Positions 11,899-21,733 are shown, counted from the stretch's first letter. The stretch: 64,000 nt of DNA from Pseudomonas guariconensis (GCF_900102675.1 NZ_FMYX01000002.1:1-64000); one strand, 5' to 3'. The notes: generated by a model not told the origin, from the sequence alone. Translations and numbers: made by a program.

Positions 11899-13251
11899 AT
11901 GAGCGACCGCTATCTCGGCTTTGCCAACTCCAACCTTGGCCGACGCCTCGTCGATGCCTTGGGCCTGCCCCGTCCGGCGCCGCTGGAGCGATGGCAGGCA
12001 GGGCGCCTGCGTCCCGTGGAGGGTGCCCTGGTGCTCGGAGGTGGGCCCCTGGCAGTCCAGGTGGAGGCCATCGCTCCACGCCTGACCGACACCCTCTACA
12101 GCTTCAACGGCGAAGGGCTGCAGGCGCAGACCTGGGTCGCCGGCATGGGGCCGAAGCTCAAGGCCGTGGTGTTCGATGCCAGCCATCTGGCCGACAGCGA
12201 CGATTTGCGCCAATTGCGTGAGTTCTTCCAGCCGCTGCTGCGCAGCTTGGCCCGCTGCGCCCATGTGGTGATCCTCGGGCGCGCGCCCGAAAGCCTCGAC
12301 GACCCGCAGGCCAGCGTGGCCCAGCGCGCCCTGGAAGGCTTCAGCCGTTCACTGGGCAAGGAACTGCGCGACGGTGCCACCGTGCAGTTGCTGTATGTCG
12401 ACAAGGCCGCCGAAGACCAGCTCGAAGGCGCCTTGCGCTTCTTCCTGTCGCCCCGCAGTGCCTTCATCAGCGGCCAAGTTCTGCGCCTGGGCCCTTGCGC
12501 CAACCACGTCGAGGACTGGACCCGCCCGCTGGCCGGCCGCCGCGCCCTGGTGACCGGTGCCGCCCGAGGGATTGGCGCAGCCATCGCCGAGACCCTGGCC
12601 CGCGATGGCGCGGACGTCATCCTGCTGGATGTTCCACAGGCACAAAAAGACCTCGACGCCCTTGCCGCCCGCCTGGGTGGCGAGGCCCTGGCCCTGGACA
12701 TCTGCGCCAGCGATGCCCCAGCCAAGCTGGTCGAAGCCCTGCCCGACGGCCTCGACATCCTGGTGCACAACGCCGGCATCACCCGCGACAAGACCCTGGC
12801 CAACATGACGCCCGAATATTGGGACGCGGTGCTGGCCGTGAACCTTAAGGCCCCGCAAGTCCTGACCCAAGCGTTGTTCGACGCCGGCAAGCTTCACGAC
12901 GGGGCGCGCATCACCCTGCTCGCCTCGGTCAGCGGCATCGGCGGCAATCGCGGGCAGTCCAATTACGCAGCGAGCAAGGCCGGCCTGATCGGCTTCGCCC
13001 AAGCCTGGGCACCCAAGCTGGCCAAGCAGGGCGCCAGCATCAATGCCGTGGCCCCAGGCTTTATCGAAACCCACATGACCGCCGCCATGCCCATGGGCCT
13101 GCGCGAAGCCGGACGACGCCTGAGTTCGCTGGGCCAGGGCGGCGTGCCACAGGACGTCGCCGAGGCCATCGCCTGGCTCAGCCAGCCCGGCACGGGCGCG
13201 GTCAATGGCCAAGTCCTGCGGGTCTGCGGCCAGGCACTGATGGGGGCATGA
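11899..13251 (+). CDS. fabG: Long (FabG4-type) 3-oxoacyl-ACP/CoA reductase
   Basis: A 450-residue NAD(P)H-dependent short-chain reductase. The C-terminal half (from about residue 205) is a full SDR domain: nucleotide motif TGAARGIG, HNAGIT, the catalytic Ser in ASVSGIGG and Y356-x3-K360 in NYAASKAG. The first 200 residues are a degenerate Rossmann-like domain without a clean glycine motif, as in high-molecular-weight FabG4 proteins. It reduces 3-ketoacyl thioesters. The start at 11899 (MSDRYLGF) is preferred; the longer frame from 11770 overlaps the divergent thiolase start. Its stop overlaps the MaoC start (ATGA). Confidence 0.88.
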   Translation: MSDRYLGFANSNLGRRLVDALGLPRPAPLERWQAGRLRPVEGALVLGGGPLAVQVEAIAPRLTDTLYSFNGEGLQAQTWVAGMGPKLKAVVFDASHLADSDDLRQLREFFQPLLRSLARCAHVVILGRAPESLDDPQASVAQRALEGFSRSLGKELRDGATVQLLYVDKAAEDQLEGALRFFLSPRSAFISGQVLRLGPCANHVEDWTRPLAGRRALVTGAARGIGAAIAETLARDGADVILLDVPQAQKDLDALAARLGGEALALDICASDAPAKLVEALPDGLDILVHNAGITRDKTLANMTPEYWDAVLAVNLKAPQVLTQALFDAGKLHDGARITLLASVSGIGGNRGQSNYAASKAGLIGFAQAWAPKLAKQGASINAVAPGFIETHMTAAMPMGLREAGRRLSSLGQGGVPQDVAEAIAWLSQPGTGAVNGQVLRVCGQALMGA

Positions 13252-14105
13252 CAATGACCCGTTCATGGCACGACCTGCACAACCCCGACGCACGCGCCAG
13301 CCTTTACCTGCGGGCGTTGCGCAAACGCGGTATCAGCGGCGACCGATTGCCCGAGGCCGGCCTGCGCTGTTTCCTGCGGGTTCAGCCCGACAACCTGGCG
13401 GCCTATCGCCGACTGTGCCATTTCGCCGACCACGGCCGCCTGCCGCCGACCTATCCCCACATCATGGCCTTCACCCTGCAGCTCCAGTTGCTCACGGCCC
13501 ATCGCTTCCCTTTCCCGCTGCTCGGTTTGGTCCACCTGCACAACGAAATCCAGGTCCATCGTCCGCTGGGCGGTATCGATGGCCTGCGCTTTGCGGTCTA
13601 CGCCGACAACCTGCAGCCCCACGCCAAAGGCGGCACCTTCGATCTGGTCACCGAGGCCGAGGATGGGCTGGGTCTGCTCTGGCGGGAAACCAGCCGGATG
13701 CTGGTGCGCGGCCTGCGTTTGGAAGGCCAGGGGGACGAGGTGCAGACCGTCGAACCCGGCAACCTGCCGGAGGTCACCCGGTGGTACGCCGACAGTGATA
13801 TTGGCCGGCGCTACGCCAAGGTGTGCGGCGACTACAATCCGATCCACCTGAGCGCCTCCAGCGCCCGCCTGTTCGGCTTCCCCACCGCCATCGCCCATGG
13901 CATGTGGACCAAGGCCATGGCGATGGCCGCCTTGCGCGGCCATCTGCCGGCCAGCGGCTATGCCTTCGCGGTAGATTTCCACAAACCCGTGCGCTTGCCT
14001 TCGGAGGTGGTGCTCAGTGCCAGCGAAGCCGGGCCGGAAGGCGTGTTGCGCCTGGAGGGGCATGGGGCGCTGGTGCACATGCTCGGGCGCTGGTCCCCGC
14101 TCTAG
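13248..14105 (+). CDS. MaoC-like hot-dog dehydratase
   Basis: A 285-residue protein whose C-terminal half is a MaoC/hydratase-2 hot-dog domain: YAKVCGDYNPIHLS carries the catalytic Asp/His pair and AIAHGMW follows. The N-terminal half resembles a second, degenerate hot-dog. It probably dehydrates or hydrates 3-hydroxyacyl/enoyl thioesters, acting after the long FabG with which it is translationally coupled. Together with the divergent thiolase it forms a small lipid-elongation or beta-oxidation set. Confidence 0.85.
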   Translation: MTMTRSWHDLHNPDARASLYLRALRKRGISGDRLPEAGLRCFLRVQPDNLAAYRRLCHFADHGRLPPTYPHIMAFTLQLQLLTAHRFPFPLLGLVHLHNEIQVHRPLGGIDGLRFAVYADNLQPHAKGGTFDLVTEAEDGLGLLWRETSRMLVRGLRLEGQGDEVQTVEPGNLPEVTRWYADSDIGRRYAKVCGDYNPIHLSASSARLFGFPTAIAHGMWTKAMAMAALRGHLPASGYAFAVDFHKPVRLPSEVVLSASEAGPEGVLRLEGHGALVHMLGRWSPL

Positions 14106-14110
14106 CCCTG

Positions 14111-14127
14111 GGGCTGCCATGCAGCCC
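14111..14127. repeat. Short GC hairpin after the MaoC gene
   Basis: A perfect 7-bp stem (GGGCTGC/GCAGCCC) with a three-base loop just after the stop codon. There is no T-run, so it is a REP-type or processing hairpin. Confidence 0.4.
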
Positions 14128-14184
14128 GAGGCGCTTGCTTTGCAGCCAGGCTCATCCGAAGCTATGCGCCATTAGGAGAGCCCA

Positions 14185-14490
14185 ATGAACCTGCAAGAAC
14201 TGACTGAACGCCTGCACCGGATCCGCGACACCAACGACTGGCGCGGCTTCCACAGCCCCAAGAACCTGGCCATGGCGGCCAGTGTCGAAATGGCTGAACT
14301 GGTGGAGATCTTCCAATGGCTGACCGAGGATCAGTCGCGCCAGCTTCCCCCTGAAAAACTCGCCCACGCCGGCCAGGAAGTGGGCGATATCGTCCTCTAC
14401 CTGTTGCTGCTGTGCAGCGAACTGGGGCTGGACATGAACGAAGTGGTGTGTGCCAAGCTGGCTGACAGCGAGAGGCGCTTCGCCAAATGA
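14185..14490 (+). CDS. MazG-like nucleotide pyrophosphohydrolase
   Basis: A 101-residue all-alpha NTP pyrophosphohydrolase of the MazG/RS21-C6 (dCTPase) type. The metal-binding signature is visible as SVEMAELVEIFQW and later GQEVGDIVLYLLLL, that is ExxE and ExxD. It would hydrolyse (deoxy)nucleoside triphosphates, as house cleaning. TTAGGAGAG precedes the ATG. The stop overlaps the cmoM start (ATGA), so the two are co-translated. Confidence 0.88.
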   Translation: MNLQELTERLHRIRDTNDWRGFHSPKNLAMAASVEMAELVEIFQWLTEDQSRQLPPEKLAHAGQEVGDIVLYLLLLCSELGLDMNEVVCAKLADSERRFAK

Positions 14491-15236
14491 ACGACCGTCA
14501 TTTCGATGAATTGGCCACCCGTTTCGCCGAGAAGATCTATGGCGGCGCCAAAGGCGCGATCCGCCTCGCGGTCCTTCAGGCCGACCTCGCCGAAGCCCTA
14601 CCCGACCGTCCCTTGCGCGTGCTGGACATCGGCGCAGGCTTGGGCCACATGGCCCTGTGGCTGGCCGAACGCGGCCACCACCTGACCCTCGCCGAACCCG
14701 CCGCGCCCATGCTCGACGGTGCCCGCGCCCGCTTTGCCGAGGCCGGCCAGGCAGCCACCTTCATCCAGGCGCCCTGGCAGGACCTGCTCGGCCAGCTGAC
14801 CGAGCCGTTCGACCTGGTGCTGTGCCACGCCGTGCTGGAATGGCTGGCCGAACCCGAGAGCATCCTGCCGGTGCTGCACCAGTTGACCGCACCTGCCGGC
14901 TGGTTGTCCCTGGCGTTCTACAACCGCGACGCGCTGGTCTACCGCAACCTGCTCAAAGGCCATTTCCGCAAGTTGCGCAGCAACCGCCTAGCGGGTGAAA
15001 GCCAGAGCCTGACTCCGCAGAAACCGCTTGATCCAAGGGAGCTCAAGGCGCAACTTGAACCCATGTGGCAAGTCGAAAGTGAAAGTGGCGTGCGGGTGTT
15101 CCATGACTACATGCCCAAGGACTTCCAGGCCAAGGCCGAGCTGCTCGACCTACTGGAGATGGAGCTCGCACACCGCCGCCACCCCAGCTTCGCTGGGCTT
15201 GGCCGCTATCTGCACTGGATCTGCCGACCGCATTGA
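14487..15236 (+). CDS. cmoM: tRNA 5-carboxymethoxyuridine methyltransferase CmoM
   Basis: A 249-residue class I SAM-dependent methyltransferase: motif I is VLDIGAGLGHMALWLAERG, and the acidic residue of motif II is in LTLAEPAAPML. The N-terminal NDRHFDELATRFAEKIYGGAKGAIR is diagnostic of CmoM (formerly SmtA). It methylates cmo5U34 of tRNAs to mcmo5U. Length fits. Co-transcribed with the MazG-like gene. Confidence 0.88.
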   Translation: MNDRHFDELATRFAEKIYGGAKGAIRLAVLQADLAEALPDRPLRVLDIGAGLGHMALWLAERGHHLTLAEPAAPMLDGARARFAEAGQAATFIQAPWQDLLGQLTEPFDLVLCHAVLEWLAEPESILPVLHQLTAPAGWLSLAFYNRDALVYRNLLKGHFRKLRSNRLAGESQSLTPQKPLDPRELKAQLEPMWQVESESGVRVFHDYMPKDFQAKAELLDLLEMELAHRRHPSFAGLGRYLHWICRPH

Positions 15237-15257
15237 CCCGCTTGCCGGGAGGACCCC

Positions 15258-15893
15258 ATGCCGTACCCGCAACTCTGCCTGGCATTGCTCACCCTGACCC
15301 TGGCTGCCTGCCAGGGCAGCAACCCTTATGTCGCCAGTAGCCGGCCATTGCCGCCGGCACCGGCCCAGGCAGCCAACACCTTCGATGCCAGCGCTTATCC
15401 TGCACCGCCGCGCGACTATGGCCGCTATCGCAGCTGGCGCTGGCGCGACGGCCAGCCGCCAAGTGCCAATGCCAACGCCGACCCTGCGCAACTGGCCGAG
15501 GCGGTCAGCAGCGCCCTCGACCAGCATGGTTTGCGTCCTGCACGCGGCAATGCCGCGGACCTTCTGGTAAGCGCCGATATCCGTCTGGAGCGTCGCCTGC
15601 GCCAGGTGCGTGACTATGACTATTACGACCCCTACTACGGCCCGTACCCCTACGGCAGCATCGGCTATGGCGGTTATCGCAATGGCTATGGCGCCTATGG
15701 CAGCGTGCCGATCGTGCGCACCTATGAAGTCGAAGTCATGGTGGTGCGCATCGACCTGTTCGACGCGCGCGACGGCCAACCGGTATGGAGCGCCAGCGCC
15801 GAGAGTGGCAGCGGCAAGGACTCGCCTCGGGACCGCGAAAACGCTTTGCGCGAGTCAGTGGGCAAGGCGCTGAGCGGCTATCCTCCCAGTTAG
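15258..15893 (+). CDS. DUF4136 lipoprotein (first of a pair)
   Basis: A 211-residue lipoprotein with lipobox LTLAAC (Cys about residue 18). DUF4136 features are the [12 protein letters not shown] start, [22 protein letters not shown], and the end in which [21 protein letters not shown] is followed by ALRESV. In the middle lies a Tyr/Gly-rich stretch ([13 protein letters not shown]) longer than in the neighbour. The function of the family is unknown; it is an envelope protein, probably facing the periplasm. GGGAGGA precedes the ATG. Confidence 0.82.
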   Translation: MPYPQLCLALLTLTLAACQGSNPYVASSRPLPPAPAQAANTFDASAYPAPPRDYGRYRSWRWRDGQPPSANANADPAQLAEAVSSALDQHGLRPARGNAADLLVSADIRLERRLRQVRDYDYYDPYYGPYPYGSIGYGGYRNGYGAYGSVPIVRTYEVEVMVVRIDLFDARDGQPVWSASAESGSGKDSPRDRENALRESVGKALSGYPPS

Positions 15894-15912
15894 TGTCCAA
15901 CGGAGAACCATC

Positions 15913-16479
15913 ATGTTGCGCCGCCTCGTTATGTTGTCATTCGCGTTGTTGCTCACCGCCTGCGCCAACAACAACGTCACCCAGGATTTCGACGCCAGCC
16001 GTGACTTCGCTGCCTACCGCAGCTGGGCCTGGCAGGAACCGGCGTTGCAGTACCGCCCGGACGACCCACGGATCAAGAGCGACCTGACCGAGCAGCGCAT
16101 CCGCCAGGCCGTGGCCGACCAGCTCGACCAACGCGGCCTGAGACCGGTGCAGGGCAATGCCCAGGCCGATGTGAAGGTACGCGCCTACCTCATCGTCGAG
16201 GAACGCCAGCAGCAGATCACCACCAACTACGGCGGCGCCTGGGGTGGGTACTGGGGAGGTTATTGGGGCGGGCCGATGTACAACGAGACCCGTAGCGTCG
16301 ACTACAAGGTCGCGACCATCCAGGTGGACATGTTCGACGGCCGTGACGGCAAGCTGGTCTGGCGTGCCAGCGCCGAACAGATCATGAACAACTACCCGCC
16401 CGGCCCGGAAGAACGCAACACTGCGATCCAGAAGACCGTCACCCAGGTGATGTCGCACTATCCACCGCGCCGGCAGTAA
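15913..16479 (+). CDS. DUF4136 lipoprotein (second of a pair)
   Basis: A 188-residue paralogue of the previous protein, 19 bp downstream. Signal peptide and lipobox LLLTAC are clear; DFAAYRSWAWQEPAL, LDQRGLRPVQGNAQADVKV and QVDMFDGRDGKLVWRASAE align with the neighbour. Its variable loop is Gly/Trp-rich (GGYWGGYWGG). CGGAGAA precedes the ATG. The pair is probably one operon and a tandem duplication. Confidence 0.83.
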   Translation: MLRRLVMLSFALLLTACANNNVTQDFDASRDFAAYRSWAWQEPALQYRPDDPRIKSDLTEQRIRQAVADQLDQRGLRPVQGNAQADVKVRAYLIVEERQQQITTNYGGAWGGYWGGYWGGPMYNETRSVDYKVATIQVDMFDGRDGKLVWRASAEQIMNNYPPGPEERNTAIQKTVTQVMSHYPPRRQ

Positions 16480-16508
16480 ACAGACGATGCAGTGATGGCA
16501 CGGGCTTC

Positions 16509-16542
16509 GCCCGTGTTCGCGGGATAAGCCGCGAACACGGGC
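16509..16542. repeat. REP-type perfect hairpin
   Basis: A 14-bp perfect stem (16509-16522 against 16529-16542) with a six-base loop, preceded by a second small hairpin, CGGGC/GCCCG, at 16501-16513. It contains the TTCGCGGG.TAAGCC core common in Pseudomonas REP elements and lies between the lipoprotein pair and the Tad cluster. Confidence 0.75.
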
Positions 16543-16653
16543 CGGCAAGGTCGTCACGATCGACCAAGCAAACACGGCAATTAGCCATCACCTTTACTAC
16601 ACTCCTTTCACCGCCGCCGCGCTGCTTGGCCAGAGGCCTGCAAAGGAGTGCCC

Positions 16654-18606
16654 GTGGTTCTTCGTTATCCCGCACGCCAACGCGGCGCGATCGGCCTGAT
16701 GGCCGCGCTCACGCTGGGCCTTGCCCTGCTGTTCATGCTGCTGGTGGTCGACAGCGGCCGGCTTTATCTGGAGCAGCGTAAACTTCAGCGCATCGCCGAC
16801 ATGGCAGCATTGGAGGCGGCTGGCCAGCACGCCGTGTGCACCGGCACCGGTCCCCAGGCCCCCACCCTTGCGCGCACCGCCGCCACCCGCAATGGCCATG
16901 ATCCGAGCAACCCGCTGGTGGCCAGTTGTGGCCATGTGCAAACCGGGGCCGACCACCTGCGCACCTTCACCGTCGATGCCTCGCGCAATGAGGCAATCAG
17001 GGTGCAGGTCAGCAACACCGTCCCCACCAGCGTTGCCGCCGGTGTCTTTGCCTTGGTCAAAGGCGATGGTTTGCCCTTGACCAGCACTTTGACTGCCAGC
17101 GCCGTGGCCTCAGTGCCCACGCAACCGCAGGCGATGCTGCGAATCCGCAGCACACTGGTGAAGATCGACACCCGCCAGGCGGCGCTGCTCAATGCTCTGC
17201 TCGCCCCCCTGGGTGGCAACCTGCAGCTCGACGTTGCCGGCTGGCAGGGCCTGGCCGACACCCAACTCAATCTACTCAAGTACCTGGATCAGTTGGCAGT
17301 GGACCTGAACATCAAAGCCGGCGACTACCAGACCCTGCTCGACACGAACGCCAGCGCAACCCAACTGCTGCAAGCCGCCGTGAAAGTCCTGCAGCAAAGT
17401 GGCACCGCGGTTGACGTGGTATCGAACCTGGGCAAGGTGGCACTGGCCGGCAGCGGCAGTTCATTGCATCTGGGGGAGCTGGTCGATATCCAGAACGGCA
17501 CCGCCAAGGCCGGGCTCGATGCTAGCCTTCAGTTGCTTCAGTTGGTCCATGGCATGCTCATGGTCGCAGCCAGCGACAGCGCCGCAGGCATCGACCTCTC
17601 GCCCAGCGTGCTTGGCCTGGCCAATGGTCGAATACGGGTGAAAGTCATAGAGCCACAACAGATTTCCTCGGTGGGTGACCCATCAAAAGATGAGCTCAGG
17701 GTGCATACCGCCCAGGTCAAAGTCCTGGTGTCGGTCGATCTGCCGTTGCTGGACAGCGTCGTCGGCCTGGTAAACGCCGTGCTCGACCTGGCGGCCCCCT
17801 TGACCAACGTGCTGAACAATCTGCTCAGCCTGAACCTGTTCGGCACCGTGCAATCGCTGACCTGTAGCCTGGGCATTCCGTGCAAGGTCAGCGACATCAA
17901 GCTGATGCCGGACAAGCTTCACCTGGATATCGGCCTGGAGATAGGCGAAGCCACCAGCCGCCTCAAGCCGCCGTTGACGAGCAGTTACAGTTGCTCCCCC
18001 AAGCGCCTCACTACCCTCACCGACCGCTCCGCCGTGAAGATCTCGGTGGGCAGGTTCGACTCGCCCGACACGTTTTTCGCCCAGGGCACCGCTGCGAACA
18101 AGGCCCTGCCTTTGATCGACATCGGCACCAATGTCTGCAGCCGCGTGTTGATCCTACCGCCAGTCTGCGGCACCCGCGTGCCCTTCGCCGGTGGCGGCAT
18201 CGGCGTGCGTGTCGACAGCAAGGTACTGGGGTACGGCCAGGGCGAACATGACTTGGTCTTCCAAGGCGCGAGCGAGCCGCCCGATATTGGTCTCGATCCG
18301 CGCTATCAGGCGATGGCGACCGCCAACAGCAATGTGGTGGGCAGCCTCAGCGACACCTTGCTGGGGATTCACCTGGAGGCCTACGAACCCACTGCGAACA
18401 GTGGCCTGGGCAAGATCTTGGTGTTGACCGCAGGCCTGCTCGACGGTGTGAAGAGCATCCTCGAACCGCTGATCAAGAACCTGCTCAGCCCGATCATCGA
18501 TCCGTTGGTGGAAATGCTCCTCAAGATGCTCGGCATCGACCTGGTCAACGCAGAAGTCGGGGCCAACCTCAGTTGTTCCAGCGGCCGCGCTCAGTTGGTG
18601 CTGTAA
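16654..18606 (+). CDS. tadG: TadG-like Tad pilus-associated protein
   Basis: A 650-residue protein. An N-terminal basic stretch RQRG and one transmembrane helix (ALTLGLALLFMLLVVDSGRL) are followed by QRIADMAALEAAG, the typical start of TadE/TadG pseudopilin-like proteins. The long remainder is periplasmic, rich in Leu/Asp/Val beta-type sequence, with several cysteines in the C-terminal third. The GTG at 16654 has AAAGGAG at five bases; the in-frame GTG at 16648 overlaps that ribosome site. The last 16 bases overlap the 3' end of pprA on the other strand. Confidence 0.75.
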   Translation: MVLRYPARQRGAIGLMAALTLGLALLFMLLVVDSGRLYLEQRKLQRIADMAALEAAGQHAVCTGTGPQAPTLARTAATRNGHDPSNPLVASCGHVQTGADHLRTFTVDASRNEAIRVQVSNTVPTSVAAGVFALVKGDGLPLTSTLTASAVASVPTQPQAMLRIRSTLVKIDTRQAALLNALLAPLGGNLQLDVAGWQGLADTQLNLLKYLDQLAVDLNIKAGDYQTLLDTNASATQLLQAAVKVLQQSGTAVDVVSNLGKVALAGSGSSLHLGELVDIQNGTAKAGLDASLQLLQLVHGMLMVAASDSAAGIDLSPSVLGLANGRIRVKVIEPQQISSVGDPSKDELRVHTAQVKVLVSVDLPLLDSVVGLVNAVLDLAAPLTNVLNNLLSLNLFGTVQSLTCSLGIPCKVSDIKLMPDKLHLDIGLEIGEATSRLKPPLTSSYSCSPKRLTTLTDRSAVKISVGRFDSPDTFFAQGTAANKALPLIDIGTNVCSRVLILPPVCGTRVPFAGGGIGVRVDSKVLGYGQGEHDLVFQGASEPPDIGLDPRYQAMATANSNVVGSLSDTLLGIHLEAYEPTANSGLGKILVLTAGLLDGVKSILEPLIKNLLSPIIDPLVEMLLKMLGIDLVNAEVGANLSCSSGRAQLVL

Positions 18607-21233
18607 ACCGGCAGACACACCCTGAAGCACGCGCCCTCGGCTCCGTTGGCCACGCTCAGGCTGCCTTCCATGGCTTCGATGATGCCATGGCTCACCGACA
18701 GTCCTAGCCCGGTGCCGACACCCGCCGGTTTGGTGGTAAAGAACGGCTCGAAAATACGCGCCTGGACCTGCGGGTCGATGCCGCCGCCGTTGTCCTCCAC
18801 CCACAGGCACAGCTGCCCAGGCTGCAAGGTCTGGCGGATGCTGATCCAGGGCTCGGCGCAACGTTGTTCGAGCAGGGCATCGCGGGCATTGATCATGAGG
18901 TTGATCATCACCTGCTCCAGTTGATCCTTGTGCCCCAGCACCTGCGGTTGGTCCTCGGGCGTCTCGATCCGCAGGGAGACGCCCTTGCCGCGCAGGCTTT
19001 CCTCGAGCATCGCCGTCGCCTCCTGCACCGCGCTCCAGGCTGCGAAGCGCTGACGCTCGACCTCGGAGCGGCGCCCGAACACGCGCATGTGGTCCACCAG
19101 CCGTGCGGTACGCTCGATCTGCGCTTCGATGCGGTGCAACTTATCCTCCAGATAGGCAGGCTCGGCCGTGCCGTTCTCCAGGCGTTTCAGGGCATTGGCC
19201 GCCGCCATGCGCATGACGTTCAGTGGCTGGTTGATTTCATGCAGCAGGCCGGTGGTCAACTCGCCGAGCGTCGCCATCTTGGCGCCTTGCAGCAGCTGCC
19301 GCTGGCTGCGTCGCACTTCGGTGTTGTCACGGCCCACTGCCTGGATCTCCAGCAGCCGCCCCTGCTCATCGAACAGCCCGCGGTCGGCCCAGACCCACCA
19401 GGCGTGCTCGCGACCAGGCAACTGCAGGCAGATCTCCGCGCTGCTCATCGGTTGCTCGGGGGTCAGCAGTTGCAGCCGCGCCAGGAACGCTTCGCGCTGC
19501 TCCTGCGAGAGCCACTGGCCGAGGTTCATACCCTCCAGTTGCTCCGGCGCGCAGTGCAGGTAGTCGGCCAAGGGTCGGTTGCCGAACACCAGGGCCAGGT
19601 CTGGACGATAACGGCAGATCATCGCCGGAGAGTCCTCTACCAGCACCCGGTAGCGCTCCTCGCTCTGGCGTACCCGGTCGGCGGCCTCGGTGGCCTCGCT
19701 GACATCCAGCCACAAGCCGACCACCTCCAGCGGCTGGCCAATATCGTTGCGCAGCAGTCGCGCCTCATCGAGTATCCAGTGGTAGCCACCCCGGCTATCT
19801 CGCAGACGGTAGCGGCTACGGGCCTGGCCCTCGCGCAGCAAGGTGCGGGTACGCTCCAGCCACAATGCGCGGTCGTCCGGATGCACGGCCAGGCCCGGCT
19901 GGCGGGCCTGTTCGCTGTCCGGCGTCCAGCCCAGCAGCGGCATCAAGCTGGCGCTGAAGAATTCGCTGTGCAACGCACCTTCGGCGTAGCGCTGTATGTA
20001 GATCACCGCCGGTGAACTGGCGATCAGGCTTTCCAGGCGTGTGCGCGCCGCGCTCGTCTGCAGCTCCTGCGCCTTGAGCGCGCTGATGTCGAGCAGAAAA
20101 CCGCGCAGCTCGCTGCCCTGCAACCGGCCCACCCAATGCAGCCAGGCCGGATCGCCATGCCCTTGGAGCGCCGGCACACGCACGCTCAGGCTCAAGTCAT
20201 CGCCCATGCAGGCCTGCTCCAGGGCCAGGCGCGCCGGCTCCCGGTCGGCAGGGTGAAGCCGCGCAAGCCACTGCTCCAGGCTGGGGTGGTGGGGCAGATC
20301 AAGACGCGCGGCCAGGGTCGGGTCCAGGTGCAGGCCGTCCTCGCGGGACCAGGCCCACCAACCTGCGCCCAGTTGTTGCTGCAACTGCGCCAGGTAACCG
20401 CTCTGCTGTTGCAGCCGGGCATGCCGATAACGGCTGAGCACAGGTTCGATCAAGGCCTGCCACAACAGGTGCGCATCGGCGGGCATCTGCTGCCCGCCGG
20501 CACACAGCAGCCAGGCCTGGACCTGCGAGCCTTCAAGGTACGGCAGCACGAACAGCGAAACGCCGCCACACAGCGTCAGCAGTTCTGCAGGCAGCGTGGC
20601 GGCTGTCTGAGGTTGCGCCGACAGACCGTCCAGCCAGGATTGCAGGCGGGCGTCGCCCGGCCACGGCCAAGGTGTCTCGTTACCGGCGAAGGTGCGCCAA
20701 CCCGAAGCCTGCGGCAGCATCAGGCGCACGGCGGGCACATGCCAGTGCTCGGCCAGATGCTGCAATTGCACCGCCACACATTGGGTCAAACGCTCCGCGC
20801 TGCACTCGCGCAAGGCGCGGTCGATGTCCTTTGCCAACTGCCACTCGCCTTGATGCTGCCAGGCGTGGGTCCGCTCGAGCAGCAGGTCGCCGATATCGAA
20901 CAGCTGCAACAACCAGCCATCGCCCTGGCGCATCACCCAGCCACGGGTACACAGGGGATTGCCCGTGGCAGTGCGAAAATCCAGATCTAAGGGTTGCCCC
21001 TGCCAATCGGCAGGCTGCCCTTCCAGCACCAGCCAGCTGTGCCGCTCCAGGTAGTCCTGGACCCGGCCACCACCTTTGAAGGGCAACGCCAACAAGGTGC
21101 GCAACGGCCCAGACAAGCGCTGCACGCTGCCTTGCCCATCGAGCCACAGTTGCAGGCCAACGGCGGCAGGCGCCTCAGGCTCGGAAACAGCTGGCTGCGT
21201 GCCGCCGCGCCAACGGTCGAACAGCCCGGTCAC
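18591..21233 (-). CDS. pprA: PprA-like PAS sensor histidine kinase
   Basis: An 880-residue kinase without N-terminal membrane segments, so probably cytoplasmic. Several PAS-type modules fill residues 250-620. The dimerisation box holds His665 (TTGLLHEINQPLN), then the N box INLMINARDALLE, the G boxes VEDNGGGI and GTGLGLSVSHGI. It should phosphorylate PprB, encoded about 1 kb away, and so control the pilus genes. The GTG start overlaps the stop of the tadE-like gene (GTGA), so the two are translationally coupled. The symbol rests on similarity in order and architecture to the P. aeruginosa locus. Confidence 0.85.
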   Translation of the reverse strand: MTGLFDRWRGGTQPAVSEPEAPAAVGLQLWLDGQGSVQRLSGPLRTLLALPFKGGGRVQDYLERHSWLVLEGQPADWQGQPLDLDFRTATGNPLCTRGWVMRQGDGWLLQLFDIGDLLLERTHAWQHQGEWQLAKDIDRALRECSAERLTQCVAVQLQHLAEHWHVPAVRLMLPQASGWRTFAGNETPWPWPGDARLQSWLDGLSAQPQTAATLPAELLTLCGGVSLFVLPYLEGSQVQAWLLCAGGQQMPADAHLLWQALIEPVLSRYRHARLQQQSGYLAQLQQQLGAGWWAWSREDGLHLDPTLAARLDLPHHPSLEQWLARLHPADREPARLALEQACMGDDLSLSVRVPALQGHGDPAWLHWVGRLQGSELRGFLLDISALKAQELQTSAARTRLESLIASSPAVIYIQRYAEGALHSEFFSASLMPLLGWTPDSEQARQPGLAVHPDDRALWLERTRTLLREGQARSRYRLRDSRGGYHWILDEARLLRNDIGQPLEVVGLWLDVSEATEAADRVRQSEERYRVLVEDSPAMICRYRPDLALVFGNRPLADYLHCAPEQLEGMNLGQWLSQEQREAFLARLQLLTPEQPMSSAEICLQLPGREHAWWVWADRGLFDEQGRLLEIQAVGRDNTEVRRSQRQLLQGAKMATLGELTTGLLHEINQPLNVMRMAAANALKRLENGTAEPAYLEDKLHRIEAQIERTARLVDHMRVFGRRSEVERQRFAAWSAVQEATAMLEESLRGKGVSLRIETPEDQPQVLGHKDQLEQVMINLMINARDALLEQRCAEPWISIRQTLQPGQLCLWVEDNGGGIDPQVQARIFEPFFTTKPAGVGTGLGLSVSHGIIEAMEGSLSVANGAEGACFRVCLPVYSTN

Positions 21234-21664
21234 AGTTGCAGACTCGCTTTGGCCTGCAACTGCTCGGGCAAGCGTGGTACTTCACCGATCACAGGCAGCA
21301 CCAGCAATGGCAACACGCGGGTCAGGCGCTCACGCGGGTATTGAATGGTTACGGTCAACAGCTTCCCGCTCAACTCGACCTTGGCATCCTTGACCGCGCT
21401 GAAGCCCAAGGCCGCGGGCATCCAGGACAGCTGCTGGTCGATCGCCTGCTGTGCCACGGCGCTGTAGCTGGCCAAGGCGCTGCCGGGCTCGAGCGCCACG
21501 CAGCGGCGCACCGCCTCGCTGGCCGCCTGGTTGAACGACTGCACCATCAGCATCGGCAACGCATAGCTGACCAACCCGTAGAACACCGCGAAAAAAACCA
21601 TGAAGACTGCGACGAACTCGATGGCAGCCGCACCTTTTTGCCGTCTTGCCAGGCTTGCTTTCAT
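21230..21664 (-). CDS. TadE-like minor pseudopilin
   Basis: A 144-residue protein with the class III prepilin-like signature RRQKGAAAIEFVAVFMVFFAVFYG: cleavage is expected after the Gly, leaving Glu at mature position 5. One transmembrane helix is followed by a periplasmic domain with a single Cys (RRCVAL). It is likely processed by FppA and helps Flp pilus assembly. It is transcribed divergently from fppA and upstream of pprA. Confidence 0.85.
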   Translation of the reverse strand: MKASLARRQKGAAAIEFVAVFMVFFAVFYGLVSYALPMLMVQSFNQAASEAVRRCVALEPGSALASYSAVAQQAIDQQLSWMPAALGFSAVKDAKVELSGKLLTVTIQYPRERLTRVLPLLVLPVIGEVPRLPEQLQAKASLQL

Positions 21665-21733
21665 GTTCGCGTCTACCCTGACTATGACACCTGAAACACA
21701 GCATAGAACCGTTCAACGAATAGGGATGGCATT

